Source: Dysgonamonadaceae bacterium | Lineage (GTDB): Bacteria; Bacteroidota; Bacteroidia; Bacteroidales; Azobacteroidaceae | NCBI GenBank assembly: GCA_031272075.1 | Contig: JAISUK010000009.1 | Coordinates: forward strand, 1 to 64,000 | Length of the DNA: 64,000 bases | Direction: 5' to 3' | In this document: positions 44,184 to 52,887 of the stretch, piece by piece | How positions within the stretch are numbered: position 1 is the first letter of the stretch | Layout of the letters: each line of letters opens with the position of its first letter | The notes under the pieces: generated by a model | What the model was told of the DNA's origin: nothing | Seen by the model: only the letters and a program-made list of their open reading frames with translations | Databases searched by the model: none | Translations under genes and position numbers: made by a program

Positions 44184-44383
44184 ACGGCAGGTCTTCTGAC
44201 TTACTTCATCTTCGAAACGCCCTTCCCGCCCTCTTCGGAGCAGTGGATTTGAGTATTGTTTCTCCAATTTTCAAAAACGATTCGTCATTCGTAATTGAAC
44301 GAAGTTCACAGCAGCGGGACTGTCCGGGATTTGCACCCGGTTCCCTTTTAATTCTTTCCCGGAAATGGGAAAGAAGACCGTTA
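44184..44383 (-). promoter_or_regulatory. Cobalamin riboswitch
   Basis: Minus-strand RNA of about 200 nt directly upstream of btuB. It shows the conserved AAAAGGGAACCGGGTGCAAA block, ATCCCGGACAGTCCCGC, the CCACTG ... GGGAAGG block and the closing B12 box AGTCAGAAGACCTGCC, in the right order and spacing. Adenosyl- or other cobalamins should bind and lower expression of the btuB operon. The ORF-track ORFs in this interval are shadows of the RNA. Confidence 0.95.
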
Positions 44384-44389
44384 CGGCGA

Positions 44390-44397
44390 CAAAGGTA
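44390..44397 (-). promoter_or_regulatory. -7 element of the riboswitch-btuB transcript
   Basis: TACCTTTG on the minus strand matches TAnnTTTG and lies just before the first paired region of the riboswitch, so the RNA starts near 44383. Confidence 0.65.
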
Positions 44398-44476
44398 AAA
44401 ACTTTTTTTGTATTCCATGCGTCAATTGAAAAGATTTTCTTATCTTCGCAGGAAGGAAAGCAAAAAATCATTACGT

Positions 44477-45409
44477 ATGAAGCTCATAGACAATATTGTT
44501 TTTAATCCGGATGTTTATTTGTTGCCGCATTACAAAATAAGCCCGTTCCGGACGGAGCATGCTTTTGCCAACCGCAAGATAGCGGAAAAGCACTGTCCGG
44601 CATTGGATTTTTTTCTTGAGGATGATTACGATTCCATCGTTACGGTCAACGCCCGTAAAGCCATTGCCCTGGCTTTGGAGTCGCTGGGCTTGCAGCCGGA
44701 CGATGTTGTCACCATACTGACCACATCGGGCAATTTCTATATCAGCAGTTGTGTCACCCGCACCATCGAGCAATACTGTCAATGGGACAGGGAGATGCAA
44801 CCGAAGACCAAAGTCTTGCTGGTAAACCATGAATTTGGGTTCCCGTATGAAAATCTCTCTCAACTCAAAGAATACCGTTTGCCGATTATTGAAGATTGCG
44901 CCCATGCTTTTTTCTCACAAAATAAAGAAAACTCGGTAGGTCGGGTCGGGGATTTTGTCGTTTACAGTCTGCCGAAGATCATGCCGATGCAGCTGGGAGG
45001 CATTTTGCGTGTGCGCAAAAGCGCCAATCATAAAGCGATCACCTATCGAGAGCCGGAACCGGTGCGCAATTACATCACTGCCTGCTTCAATCATTATTTG
45101 CAGGATAGAGATGCGATAATCTGCAGACGCATAGAAAATTACGGCTATTTGTCAACAATTTTCAGCGCTTGCGGTTTGACGCCCCGCTTTGCGCTCGAAG
45201 CGAATCAGGTGCCCGGCGTTTTCATATTTAATATAGATAACGTCGATATAAATGGTGAAAATATAAAGCATCTCTATTGGAATAACGGCATTGAATCGAG
45301 TGTATTTTATAAAGAGAACGCCGTATTCATCCCCGTTCATCAGTATCTGACGAAAGACGACATGGATTTCTTTCTGCGGGTATATCAGAGTTTCCTCATT
45401 CGGGAATGA
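44477..45409 (+). CDS. DegT/DnrJ/EryC1/StrS-type aminotransferase-like protein
   Basis: 310 residues from the ATG at 44477 (MKLIDNIVFNPD); the ORF-track start at 44408 overlaps a -7-like TATCTTCG (44441-44448), so the later ATG, in the recurrent TTACGTATGAAG context, is preferred. Features of the PLP type-I fold: VTVNARKAIALALESLGL, LPIIEDCAHAFF (Asp that holds the PLP pyridine) and VVYSLPKIMPMQLGG with the candidate PLP lysine. It is shorter than most DegT proteins (about 370), and the substrate is unknown. Members often make amino sugars for surface glycans. Its stop codon lies inside the 28-bp repeat at 45407. Confidence 0.75.
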   Translation: MKLIDNIVFNPDVYLLPHYKISPFRTEHAFANRKIAEKHCPALDFFLEDDYDSIVTVNARKAIALALESLGLQPDDVVTILTTSGNFYISSCVTRTIEQYCQWDREMQPKTKVLLVNHEFGFPYENLSQLKEYRLPIIEDCAHAFFSQNKENSVGRVGDFVVYSLPKIMPMQLGGILRVRKSANHKAITYREPEPVRNYITACFNHYLQDRDAIICRRIENYGYLSTIFSACGLTPRFALEANQVPGVFIFNIDNVDINGENIKHLYWNNGIESSVFYKENAVFIPVHQYLTKDDMDFFLRVYQSFLIRE

Positions 45410-45434
45410 TCTCCATACACATCCGGGCGTTGTG
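45407..45434. repeat. 28-bp direct repeat, left copy (epimerase 3'-end fragment)
   Basis: Starts TGATCTCCATACACATCCGG and is identical over 28 bp to 60322-60349, which lies inside the 3' end of the epimerase gene. Read on the minus strand it encodes HNARMCMEI, the end of that enzyme, but nothing else of the gene is here. The first three bases are the stop codon of the aminotransferase gene. Together the two copies bracket the second PUL. Confidence 0.9.
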
Positions 45435-45449
45435 AATTGCGAGTATTGT

Positions 45450-48400
45450 TCATAGCGAGTCGTCGCTCAACTTATTTCTTGTGCGGTATTCTTTGGGTTT
45501 TAATCCGTGTCGTTTGGAAAATTCATTATAGAAATGAGAGCGATTGGAAAATCCGGTTTTATACATAATTTCCTGAATGGTTTGGTTGGAAGTTTGCAAC
45601 AGTTTGGCTGCATGAATGAGGCGTTGTTCCTTGATAAAATCTTTTGGAGACGGTTGTCCAAGCGTTTTTAATTTCCTGTATAAATTTCGGACACTGATAT
45701 TCAGACATTCAGCCATATTTTCCGGCAGAAATTCGGTTTTGTCTAGATTTTCGTGAATTATTCCGATAGCCGCTTGCAGAAATTCTTTGTCCTCCTTTTC
45801 CAATAATTGTCCGCTGCTGTATTCGTATGCGCTCGCCGATGAGTTGTAGTATTCTTCCATGCTTTTTCGGTTGATTATCAGTCGTTTGATAACAGTTTTC
45901 AGGTATTTTTCATCGAAGGGTTTGGAGATGTAGGCGTCTGCGCCTGATTCAAATCCTTCGATTCGATCGTTGGTCATATTTTTGGCAGAAAGGATGATCA
46001 AGGGGATGTGCATCGTGTGGCGATTTTGTTTCAGTTGTTGAGTCAACAAAATTCCGTCCAGATGGGGCATCATAATGTCGGTAATAATCAAGTCGGGCAT
46101 GGACTGTTTCAGCACCTGCAAGCCTTTTTCGCCGTCGGAAGCAGTGATTATCGTATATTCGGCAGAAAGCGTCTCCTTAATCATATACAGCAGGTCCTTG
46201 TTGTCGTCTATAACCAAAATCCGCATTTTGCCTTTTTCCGGTGCGGCAAATTCTTCTTGAAACTCATCACTGACACTTTCGGTTTCTTTGATAAACTCCG
46301 ACGGGTTCAACAGGTTGGTTGAGGCAGGTCGATCTTCACCGGTTCCTTCTGTTACCTCCAGGTACGGGAGTGATACGGTAAACCGCACATATTTGTTTAT
46401 TTCGCTGTCGACTTCGATTGTTCCTTGTAGTAATTCCGTCATACTCAAACATATAGCCATTCCTAAACCATTGCGGGAAGAAAGTTCTTTGATGGCATTT
46501 TCCTTGATATTATCCAAAACCGTATAACGGTTGAATATCCGAGGAATATCCTCTTGCCTGATACCTTTTCCTGTGTTGTAAACCGTCAGTTTCAGGATAT
46601 TTTCTGCAATATTTACCGACACGACGATTTGTCCTTCTGTCGGCGTATATTTGAAAGCATTTGAGACAAGGTTGTTGATGATTTTCAGGAAACAATCGCA
46701 GTCGGTATTCCAGATAATCTCCTGATCATATAAAAGTTGAAAAGAAATATGGTTGCGTTCAGCCAATTCGTTCAGCGATTCAGCGATTTCCGATAATAAT
46801 CGGCTTATATTCAGACGCTGAATGTGACAGATTTTATTCCCGGTTTCCATTCTTCTGAAGTCTATTACTTCCTGAATCAGGTTGTTGAGGCGTTCGGTGT
46901 TTGACTTGATGATTTTGGCGTATTTCTTTACGAATGAATCGCTGCCGTCGTGATTGAGAATACGCTCACAAGGGCCGTAAATCAGTGTAAGCGGCATACA
47001 AAACTCGTGTGTAATATTGGTAAAAAAACGAAGTTTTCGTTCTTGCAATTCTTCTTTGTATTTTTCATCCAGAAACCGTGTCATATTCCGCTTTTTTTCT
47101 TCATATCTGTTTTTTATCAAAAGCCAAACAAGAAAGAGCAATCCTGCCGCAATGAGAGTATAAATCACTTTGGCATACCAAGTTATATACCACGGCGGTT
47201 GGATAACGATTGCAATTTGCTGCACCGGATTTTCGCCTTTTGTTATTCCGTCCTGATATTTGACTTTGAGCGAGTAACTGCCCGGTGGTATATTGGTAAA
47301 TTGCGCCTCGTTGGAAGAAGTATTGATCCACACGTCGCTGAAATTTTGCAATTGGTAGGAATAGTGGCTGTTCCCGCCATTGATAAAATCCATTGCCACA
47401 AAAGTGATAGTGAAAAAATTCTGTTTGTGGTTTAATTCGATGTACGGTTTATTATTTTTTACTTTTTCAAAATCGTGGATATTGTAATTTTGGTTAAAAA
47501 CACGAAGTCCGGTAAAATAAATATCAGGAACAAAGTGTTTTATCTCATTTTTTTCCTGCTGTATCTCAACAATTCCGTCCACACCGCCGAAAAAGCAAAC
47601 GCCGTCGGATTCGTTTTTGAAATAGGCATTATCGCAAAATTCGATGATTTTCAAGCCTGTTTTTTGGTTGAAGCGGCGGAAAGTTTCTTTACTCGTATCA
47701 AACAGCATAATGCCCGTATTGCTGCTCAACCACAGTTCACCCTTGCTGTTTTCCAAAATACCGTGAATGGTGTTATTGGGCAATCCACTGTTTTCGTTGT
47801 AGTTTTTGTATTCATAACTGCCGTCAGGGCGCATCTGGAAACGGATCAACCCGTAACTTGTCCCCAGCCATAAGCATTTGTTTCTGTCCTGATGGATACA
47901 AAGGATATCGTTCATCGGCGCGATGCCGTTTTCGTCGAAAGTGAACAGTCGGTAGCCTTCCGTTTGCGTGTTGAAACGAATCAGTCCGTTGCCTCGCATA
48001 CCGATCCACAAAATAGAGTCGTTTTCCATTTTCAAAGCGAATATCTGGTTGAAAATCTGGTTGTTTATTACATTGAAATTAAATCTTTTACTCGCTATGG
48101 CTTCCAACTCGTTTCCCCGTCTTTGGATAAAGATTTTCAACAGGGAATTTCCTGTGCCCGCATACAGCGCTGAATCTCCTATTTCAAGCAGTGAATGGAT
48201 ATATGAAAACTGGGTGGCCATATTTTTCTTTAAAGTATGGATTTTTCCGTCGGAGTAGGAATAATAATTGAGGTCGGGACCGTCGGAGCCTATCCACATC
48301 ACCTGTTTTTTATTGCTGCAAGTCAGGGCAAAAACCGCATCGTTACTCAACCCCTCGTTGGTTGTAAAATGTTCAACATTGGCGGGCGTATAATCGGTTG

Positions 48401-49502
48401 AATTTTTGTATTTGCCAATTCTGATCACACCATTGTCTTTTGTACCGAACCACAAATTATCGAAAGCATCGGTAACAATGGCTCTTACAGGACGTTCTTT
48501 TTTTACCGGCAATTGGTTTAATGTTATGCTTTTAAAAGAGTAATTGTCCTTTGTCCATTCGTATACTCCCTGTCCGTCGGTTCCTATCCACACAATGTTT
48601 TGCCTTTCGTCTTTCAAAAGAGAGAAGACGCCGCAATTGATTTTCATTTTCTCCGGCTCGAAATGCATTTGTGAACGAAGGCAAAACAGTCCGCTTGTCC
48701 GGAATCCAATCAAAATATTGGAACCGTCGAAAATCATCGCGTCGATTACGCCATTATCTTCTATTAGCGCATGTATATTTCGTATAAAAACAGTTTGCTC
48801 TAAATCAGAGACAAATAAGTCGCCGAGACTGTCGATAAACAATATCTGTTCCTTATCGTAGAAGGCATAATCAATCCGATAAGGGTGACTAAAATTGGGG
48901 TGTTGCAGGATTATTGGACGGTCGGGATGATCGGTATTGACCGTATATCTTTCAATTTTTCCGTTGTAGGTGATGTAAATTGTATCCTTTGGGTCTATAA
49001 AAAAAGCTGTACGGACGGATTCGATTTCGCTGTTCACCGGCAGATCGACGAAATGGCGTTTATTCTTATCGTATAGCGAAATAAAGCCCTTTTTGCCCAG
49101 GACAAAGATATTTCCTCGACTGTCGCTGGCAATGCGCGAATCGTCTTTAAATTCATCGTAATATTCTTCGATGCGGTTGTTGCGTTGCGACAGTTTGTTC
49201 AATCCCTGTTTTGTGCTAATCCAAAGGTAATTGTTTTCTGTTTCAACAATATTGCGGATCACATTGCTCGACAGGCTGTTCTGATTGTTTATATCCGGCT
49301 TGTAAATATGGATGTCTTTGCTGTCGTAGCAATTCAGTCCATCGAAAGTTCCGACCCACAGGAAGCGTCGGCTGTCTTGAAGCATACAGGTAATCGAACT
49401 GTTAGAAAGCCCTTCCTTGCTGCTGATTTGACGAAAATTGTCGGCATAAGCGTTGATGCAGACCAGACAATACGTAAGGAAACAAAGCATTTTGTGATTC
49501 AT
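45450..49502 (-). CDS. Hybrid two-component system sensor/regulator (HTCS)
   Basis: About 1350 residues. The ORF-track start at 49526 is a TTG inside the promoter; the ATG at 49502 (MNHKMLCFLTYCLVCINAYA) gives a signal peptide. Propeller repeats (FLWVGTFDGLNCYD and more), a Y_Y_Y domain, a membrane segment near residue 785 (VIYTLIAAGLLFLVWLLI), HisKA with the phospho-His in ITHEFCMPLTL (about 830), HATPase (LVSNAFKYTPTEG), a receiver with the acceptor Asp in IITDIMMPHLDG (about 1137) and an AraC-type HTH at the end. The H-box reads HEFCMPL instead of the usual HEFRTPL. Divergent from the SusC/SusD/GH28/GH2-GH88 operon, which is its probable target. Confidence 0.93.
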   Translation of the reverse strand: MNHKMLCFLTYCLVCINAYADNFRQISSKEGLSNSSITCMLQDSRRFLWVGTFDGLNCYDSKDIHIYKPDINNQNSLSSNVIRNIVETENNYLWISTKQGLNKLSQRNNRIEEYYDEFKDDSRIASDSRGNIFVLGKKGFISLYDKNKRHFVDLPVNSEIESVRTAFFIDPKDTIYITYNGKIERYTVNTDHPDRPIILQHPNFSHPYRIDYAFYDKEQILFIDSLGDLFVSDLEQTVFIRNIHALIEDNGVIDAMIFDGSNILIGFRTSGLFCLRSQMHFEPEKMKINCGVFSLLKDERQNIVWIGTDGQGVYEWTKDNYSFKSITLNQLPVKKERPVRAIVTDAFDNLWFGTKDNGVIRIGKYKNSTDYTPANVEHFTTNEGLSNDAVFALTCSNKKQVMWIGSDGPDLNYYSYSDGKIHTLKKNMATQFSYIHSLLEIGDSALYAGTGNSLLKIFIQRRGNELEAIASKRFNFNVINNQIFNQIFALKMENDSILWIGMRGNGLIRFNTQTEGYRLFTFDENGIAPMNDILCIHQDRNKCLWLGTSYGLIRFQMRPDGSYEYKNYNENSGLPNNTIHGILENSKGELWLSSNTGIMLFDTSKETFRRFNQKTGLKIIEFCDNAYFKNESDGVCFFGGVDGIVEIQQEKNEIKHFVPDIYFTGLRVFNQNYNIHDFEKVKNNKPYIELNHKQNFFTITFVAMDFINGGNSHYSYQLQNFSDVWINTSSNEAQFTNIPPGSYSLKVKYQDGITKGENPVQQIAIVIQPPWYITWYAKVIYTLIAAGLLFLVWLLIKNRYEEKKRNMTRFLDEKYKEELQERKLRFFTNITHEFCMPLTLIYGPCERILNHDGSDSFVKKYAKIIKSNTERLNNLIQEVIDFRRMETGNKICHIQRLNISRLLSEIAESLNELAERNHISFQLLYDQEIIWNTDCDCFLKIINNLVSNAFKYTPTEGQIVVSVNIAENILKLTVYNTGKGIRQEDIPRIFNRYTVLDNIKENAIKELSSRNGLGMAICLSMTELLQGTIEVDSEINKYVRFTVSLPYLEVTEGTGEDRPASTNLLNPSEFIKETESVSDEFQEEFAAPEKGKMRILVIDDNKDLLYMIKETLSAEYTIITASDGEKGLQVLKQSMPDLIITDIMMPHLDGILLTQQLKQNRHTMHIPLIILSAKNMTNDRIEGFESGADAYISKPFDEKYLKTVIKRLIINRKSMEEYYNSSASAYEYSSGQLLEKEDKEFLQAAIGIIHENLDKTEFLPENMAECLNISVRNLYRKLKTLGQPSPKDFIKEQRLIHAAKLLQTSNQTIQEIMYKTGFSNRSHFYNEFSKRHGLKPKEYRTRNKLSDDSL

Positions 49503-49523
49503 TGGCATTGTTGTTTTAGGTTG

Positions 49524-49555
49524 CAAGGATAAGGGTTTATTTTAATAAATTCAAA
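49524..49555 (-). promoter_or_regulatory. Promoter of the second HTCS gene
   Basis: Minus strand: TTTG (49555-49552), 20 bp, TATCCTTG (49531-49524); one mismatch to TAnnTTTG. It overlaps the ORF-track TTG start and so rules it out. Confidence 0.65.
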
Positions 49556-49638
49556 TTTTTTCATTTGTTTTTTCAATTTTACAGGGTGCTCATCTTTGCC
49601 AAAAGTGTATTATTGTTAATTATTTTTTGATTTGCGCA

Positions 49639-49646
49639 TATATTTG
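49639..49646 (+). promoter_or_regulatory. -7 element of the second PUL
   Basis: TATATTTG, a consensus -7 element, 77 bp before the leader ORF. The nearest -33-like sequence is ATTG with a 23-bp spacer; a poor -33 fits activation by the HTCS. Confidence 0.55.
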
Positions 49647-49722
49647 GCAAATTTTGGCACTTGCCGGTTGGGATAAACCCATTAAATTAGCGGCAAAATT
49701 AAATATCATTTTTATTTCACGT

Positions 49723-49794
49723 ATGAAACGAGCAAGATTTTCAAACATCCAAGGTGATGACAACAATGACATGCGAGTTCCATACGACCAATGA
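49723..49794 (+). CDS. Leader ORF, 23 residues (leader repeat, copy 2)
   Basis: ATG at 49723, TGA at 49792; the peptide begins MKRARFSNIQ and ends MRVPYDQ. It ends 18 nt before the SusC start. The DNA is repeated at 1479-1563 upstream of a quite different gene (56 of 63 identical), with several differences that are silent or Glu/Asp exchanges. That is consistent with translation, although copy 1 is interrupted by a stop. Its own start has the CACGTATGAAA context shared by several genes here. Possible roles: translational coupling or attenuation of susC. It may instead be a non-coding repeat. Confidence 0.5.
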   Translation: MKRARFSNIQGDDNNDMRVPYDQ

Positions 49795-49812
49795 AAAACA
49801 AATTATTGACGT
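49723..49812 (+). repeat. Leader repeat, copy 2
   Basis: Partner of 1479-1563. Begins at ATGAAACGAGCA and ends with AAACAAATTATTGACGT next to the SusC ATG. The last ~20 bases are also found in front of the minus-strand SusD gene at 30968 and, slightly changed, before 54751 and 62886. Confidence 0.8.
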
Positions 49813-52800
49813 ATGAAAAAAATCTTTTTTGTAATTACATTGTTCTGCTTGGTTGTAGCTCATATTCAAGCAGAAGTGAAAACCACGGAGTCCGTACAGC
49901 AGCGCGAAGTGACAATTAGGGGCGTAGTGACGGATTCTTCCGGAGAACCCATCATTGGTGCGATCGTAACTGTCAAAGGCACGACTTCTGCTACCATAAC
50001 GGATGCAGAAGGACAATTCAGTCTGGGGACAAAGGCGGCAAACCCGGAAATTACAGTTGCTTACCTCGGTTACAAGACAGAAACCGTGAGCGTTGTCGGC
50101 AGCGACCCATTAAGTATCGTCCTGATGGAATCCGAGCAGTTGATTGATGAGGTGGTCGTGGTCGGTTACGGCACTCAAAAACGCCTCACAATGACTTCGG
50201 CGGTTGCTTCCGTCAAGGGAGCGGAATTGACCGTATTGCCCGCCCCGCGTCTCTCGACCAATATCGGCGGTAAAGTTGCCGGAGTGATTACCTTTCAGGC
50301 AGATGCAGCGCCGGGCAATGATGGCGCTTCCATTTATGTCCGAGGCTCATCACCCCTGATTTTGGTCGATGGCGTAGAGCGTCCGGGCGATCGGGTTAAT
50401 CAGGAAGATATAGAATCGGTATCAGTCCTGAAAGATGCCGCTGCAGTCGCTCCTTACGGATTGAAAGGCGCTAACGGAGTGATCCTTATCACAACCAAAC
50501 GCGGCTCTGCCGGTAAAATTACAGCTACCTACAAAGGCGAGTTGAGTTCACAAAAACCGATGAGTATCCCTGAATTTATGGGTTCAGCAGATTATTTTGA
50601 ATTTCGCAATAAAGCATTGGAAATGGACGGTCTGACGGAGCAAATGATGCCTGCCGAAGAAATAGCCTTGTACCGCGACGGCACTGACCCGGATCGTTAC
50701 CCCAACACCGACTGGATAGGAAATTATATGAAAACATCCAAAGCCACGAAACACAATGTCACCATTTCCGGCGGTACGGACAAGATTCAGGCGTTCGTTT
50801 CTTTGGGCTATGTTTTCCAAAACAGTATGTTCGGCGGACAGGATTATCGCCGTTATACCGTGCGCTCCAATGTCGATATTCAGGCGACATCTACCACGAA
50901 AGTCTCATTGGATAATTCTTTCATGAGGGATATTTTAAGTATGAGCGGACTGGGGGCAAGCCAAATTATGGAGCGCCTCTACCGCGCCGTTCCCGAAGAA
51001 CCTGATGTTTACAGCAATGGACTTTCGGCATTCCAATCTTCTCTTGGAATCAGTATGCACGAAGCGATGTACAATCGCGGCATATACGACGAACAGAACG
51101 AAATCTCGACATCGAACATTACCGTCGAACAGCAATTGCCTTTTGTCCAGGGACTCTCGGCAAAAATAGCCTTCAATTACGATAAACAGCACAAGGATTT
51201 GAAAAATTGGATATTGCCTTTGTCGTATTATAATCTGACGCCGTCGGGCGAATACGAAAGGATCGATTTGTCGGAAACAAGCAGTCCTACACTGGGACAG
51301 GAATACAAACGCTGGGATTGGTACACTTTCAACGGCAGTTTGAACTACAACCATGTATTCGGCAAGCACGCCATTACCGCTTTGGCGCTCTTTGAAGCGC
51401 GTTGGACGGAATCTTTGACAACCACCACCGGCAAAACGGAATTTGATTTCCTGATTCCGGAACTGGATAGGGGCACTTCCGACAAAGAAAAATGGACAAT
51501 GAGCGGAAATTCCGGCGAAACAGCCCAATGGGGCGCCGTCGGACGTGTCAGTTACAATTACAATCAAAAATATTTGCTGGAACTTGCCGGACGCTACGAT
51601 GAAACATATCTGTATGCACCCGGTAAAAGGGGCGCATTCTTCCCCTCAGCTTCCCTTGGTTGGCGCATTTCTCAAGAACCCTTCATGGCATTTTCTCGCG
51701 GCAGTATCGATAATCTAAAATTACGGTTCTCATACGGAAAATCGGGTAATCCTGTCGGCTCGGCATTCTCATATATGTCGTCTTATACGCCCGCCAACAG
51801 CTATGTCTGGGGAACCGGCAGCACCGAAACCCGCGTGCAAGGCATCTATGCTACATTGGAGGCCAATCCCGATTTGACTTGGGAGACTGTCTGGAAAACC
51901 GATGTGGGGTTCGACCTCAATATGTGGAGAGGCCTCTTTGGGTTGGAATTTGATTTTTATCGCGAAAAACGCAGTGACAAGATTGTAAGCCCTACGGCTG
52001 TGGTTCCTGCGGAATACGGTATCGCCCTGGCACAAGAAAATGCCGGCGAAGATGTTCGTTGGGGTACGGATATCACGCTTACAAACAATACCAAAATTGG
52101 TGAAAATCTAAGGCTTTCCAATTCATTTATTTTTACCTATACCCGCCACCAAATTATCGAGAATCACGAAAATCAAGGTACGCTCTACAATCCCCGACGC
52201 CGTACCACCGGCTTGGCGTCTTCGCAGATTTGGGGATACCGTTCGGCAGGCTTGTTCAAAGATGAAGAAGAAATAAAAAATTGGGCATTTCAAGATGCAA
52301 GTACTTTGCCGGGCGATATAAAATACGTCGACATCAACGGCGACGGCAAAATCGACAGCGAAGATATCGTACGCATCGGACTTTCGAGTATTCCGCAAGT
52401 GATGTGGGGATACAATCTGAAAGCCACCTGGAAAAATTTCGACTTGGCGCTGTTTTTCCAAGGTACAGGTCGTTCAAACTATTATCTTGGAACGGCAGAC
52501 CGCGGCGTCCGTCGTCCATTTGCAGACGGCAAGGCGCGAGTCGATCATTACAAATCCTGGACAACGGATAATCCTGATCCCGATGCGCCCTATCCGCGCT
52601 TGCGTTCGACAAATTTTGCGATGAATTATGTAGCCTCAGATTACTGGGTGATCAATTCTGCATATACAAAACTCAAATCAATAGATATAGGCTATTCAGT
52701 TAATCCCAATTGGATTCGCAAAGTCGGCATGTCAAATCTGCGCCTTTCGGCAAATTTCTACAATGTTTGGACAATTTATACCAATGCTCACAAGGATTTC

Positions 52801-52875
52801 GACCCCGAAGCGCAACAATTCACTGCCTATCCGCAGCAATTCATTTCAACGATTGGTCTAACAGCAACCTTTTAA
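49813..52875 (+). CDS. SusC/RagA family TonB-dependent transporter
   Basis: 1020 residues. Signal peptide (VITLFCLVVAHIQAE), carboxypeptidase-regulatory-like domain (IRGVVTDSSGEPIIGAIVTV), SusC box IDEVVVVGYGTQKRLTMTS, plug motif APYGLKGANGVILITTKRG, and a barrel ending in IGLTATF. No STN domain, fitting control by the HTCS. First main gene of the second PUL; SusD starts 12 bp after it. The uronic-acid-active enzymes downstream suggest a pectin-like or glycosaminoglycan-like substrate, which is inference. Confidence 0.95.
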   Translation: MKKIFFVITLFCLVVAHIQAEVKTTESVQQREVTIRGVVTDSSGEPIIGAIVTVKGTTSATITDAEGQFSLGTKAANPEITVAYLGYKTETVSVVGSDPLSIVLMESEQLIDEVVVVGYGTQKRLTMTSAVASVKGAELTVLPAPRLSTNIGGKVAGVITFQADAAPGNDGASIYVRGSSPLILVDGVERPGDRVNQEDIESVSVLKDAAAVAPYGLKGANGVILITTKRGSAGKITATYKGELSSQKPMSIPEFMGSADYFEFRNKALEMDGLTEQMMPAEEIALYRDGTDPDRYPNTDWIGNYMKTSKATKHNVTISGGTDKIQAFVSLGYVFQNSMFGGQDYRRYTVRSNVDIQATSTTKVSLDNSFMRDILSMSGLGASQIMERLYRAVPEEPDVYSNGLSAFQSSLGISMHEAMYNRGIYDEQNEISTSNITVEQQLPFVQGLSAKIAFNYDKQHKDLKNWILPLSYYNLTPSGEYERIDLSETSSPTLGQEYKRWDWYTFNGSLNYNHVFGKHAITALALFEARWTESLTTTTGKTEFDFLIPELDRGTSDKEKWTMSGNSGETAQWGAVGRVSYNYNQKYLLELAGRYDETYLYAPGKRGAFFPSASLGWRISQEPFMAFSRGSIDNLKLRFSYGKSGNPVGSAFSYMSSYTPANSYVWGTGSTETRVQGIYATLEANPDLTWETVWKTDVGFDLNMWRGLFGLEFDFYREKRSDKIVSPTAVVPAEYGIALAQENAGEDVRWGTDITLTNNTKIGENLRLSNSFIFTYTRHQIIENHENQGTLYNPRRRTTGLASSQIWGYRSAGLFKDEEEIKNWAFQDASTLPGDIKYVDINGDGKIDSEDIVRIGLSSIPQVMWGYNLKATWKNFDLALFFQGTGRSNYYLGTADRGVRRPFADGKARVDHYKSWTTDNPDPDAPYPRLRSTNFAMNYVASDYWVINSAYTKLKSIDIGYSVNPNWIRKVGMSNLRLSANFYNVWTIYTNAHKDFDPEAQQFTAYPQQFISTIGLTATF

Positions 52876-52887
52876 TTCAACACAACA

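Noticed and set aside
43947-44471. Several short ORFs between btuB and the aminotransferase
   Set aside because: They lie in the cobalamin riboswitch and the btuB 5' end.
45407-45434. 28-bp match as a chance similarity
   Set aside because: An exact 28-mer is far too long for chance in 64 kb, and it encodes the epimerase end in the right orientation.
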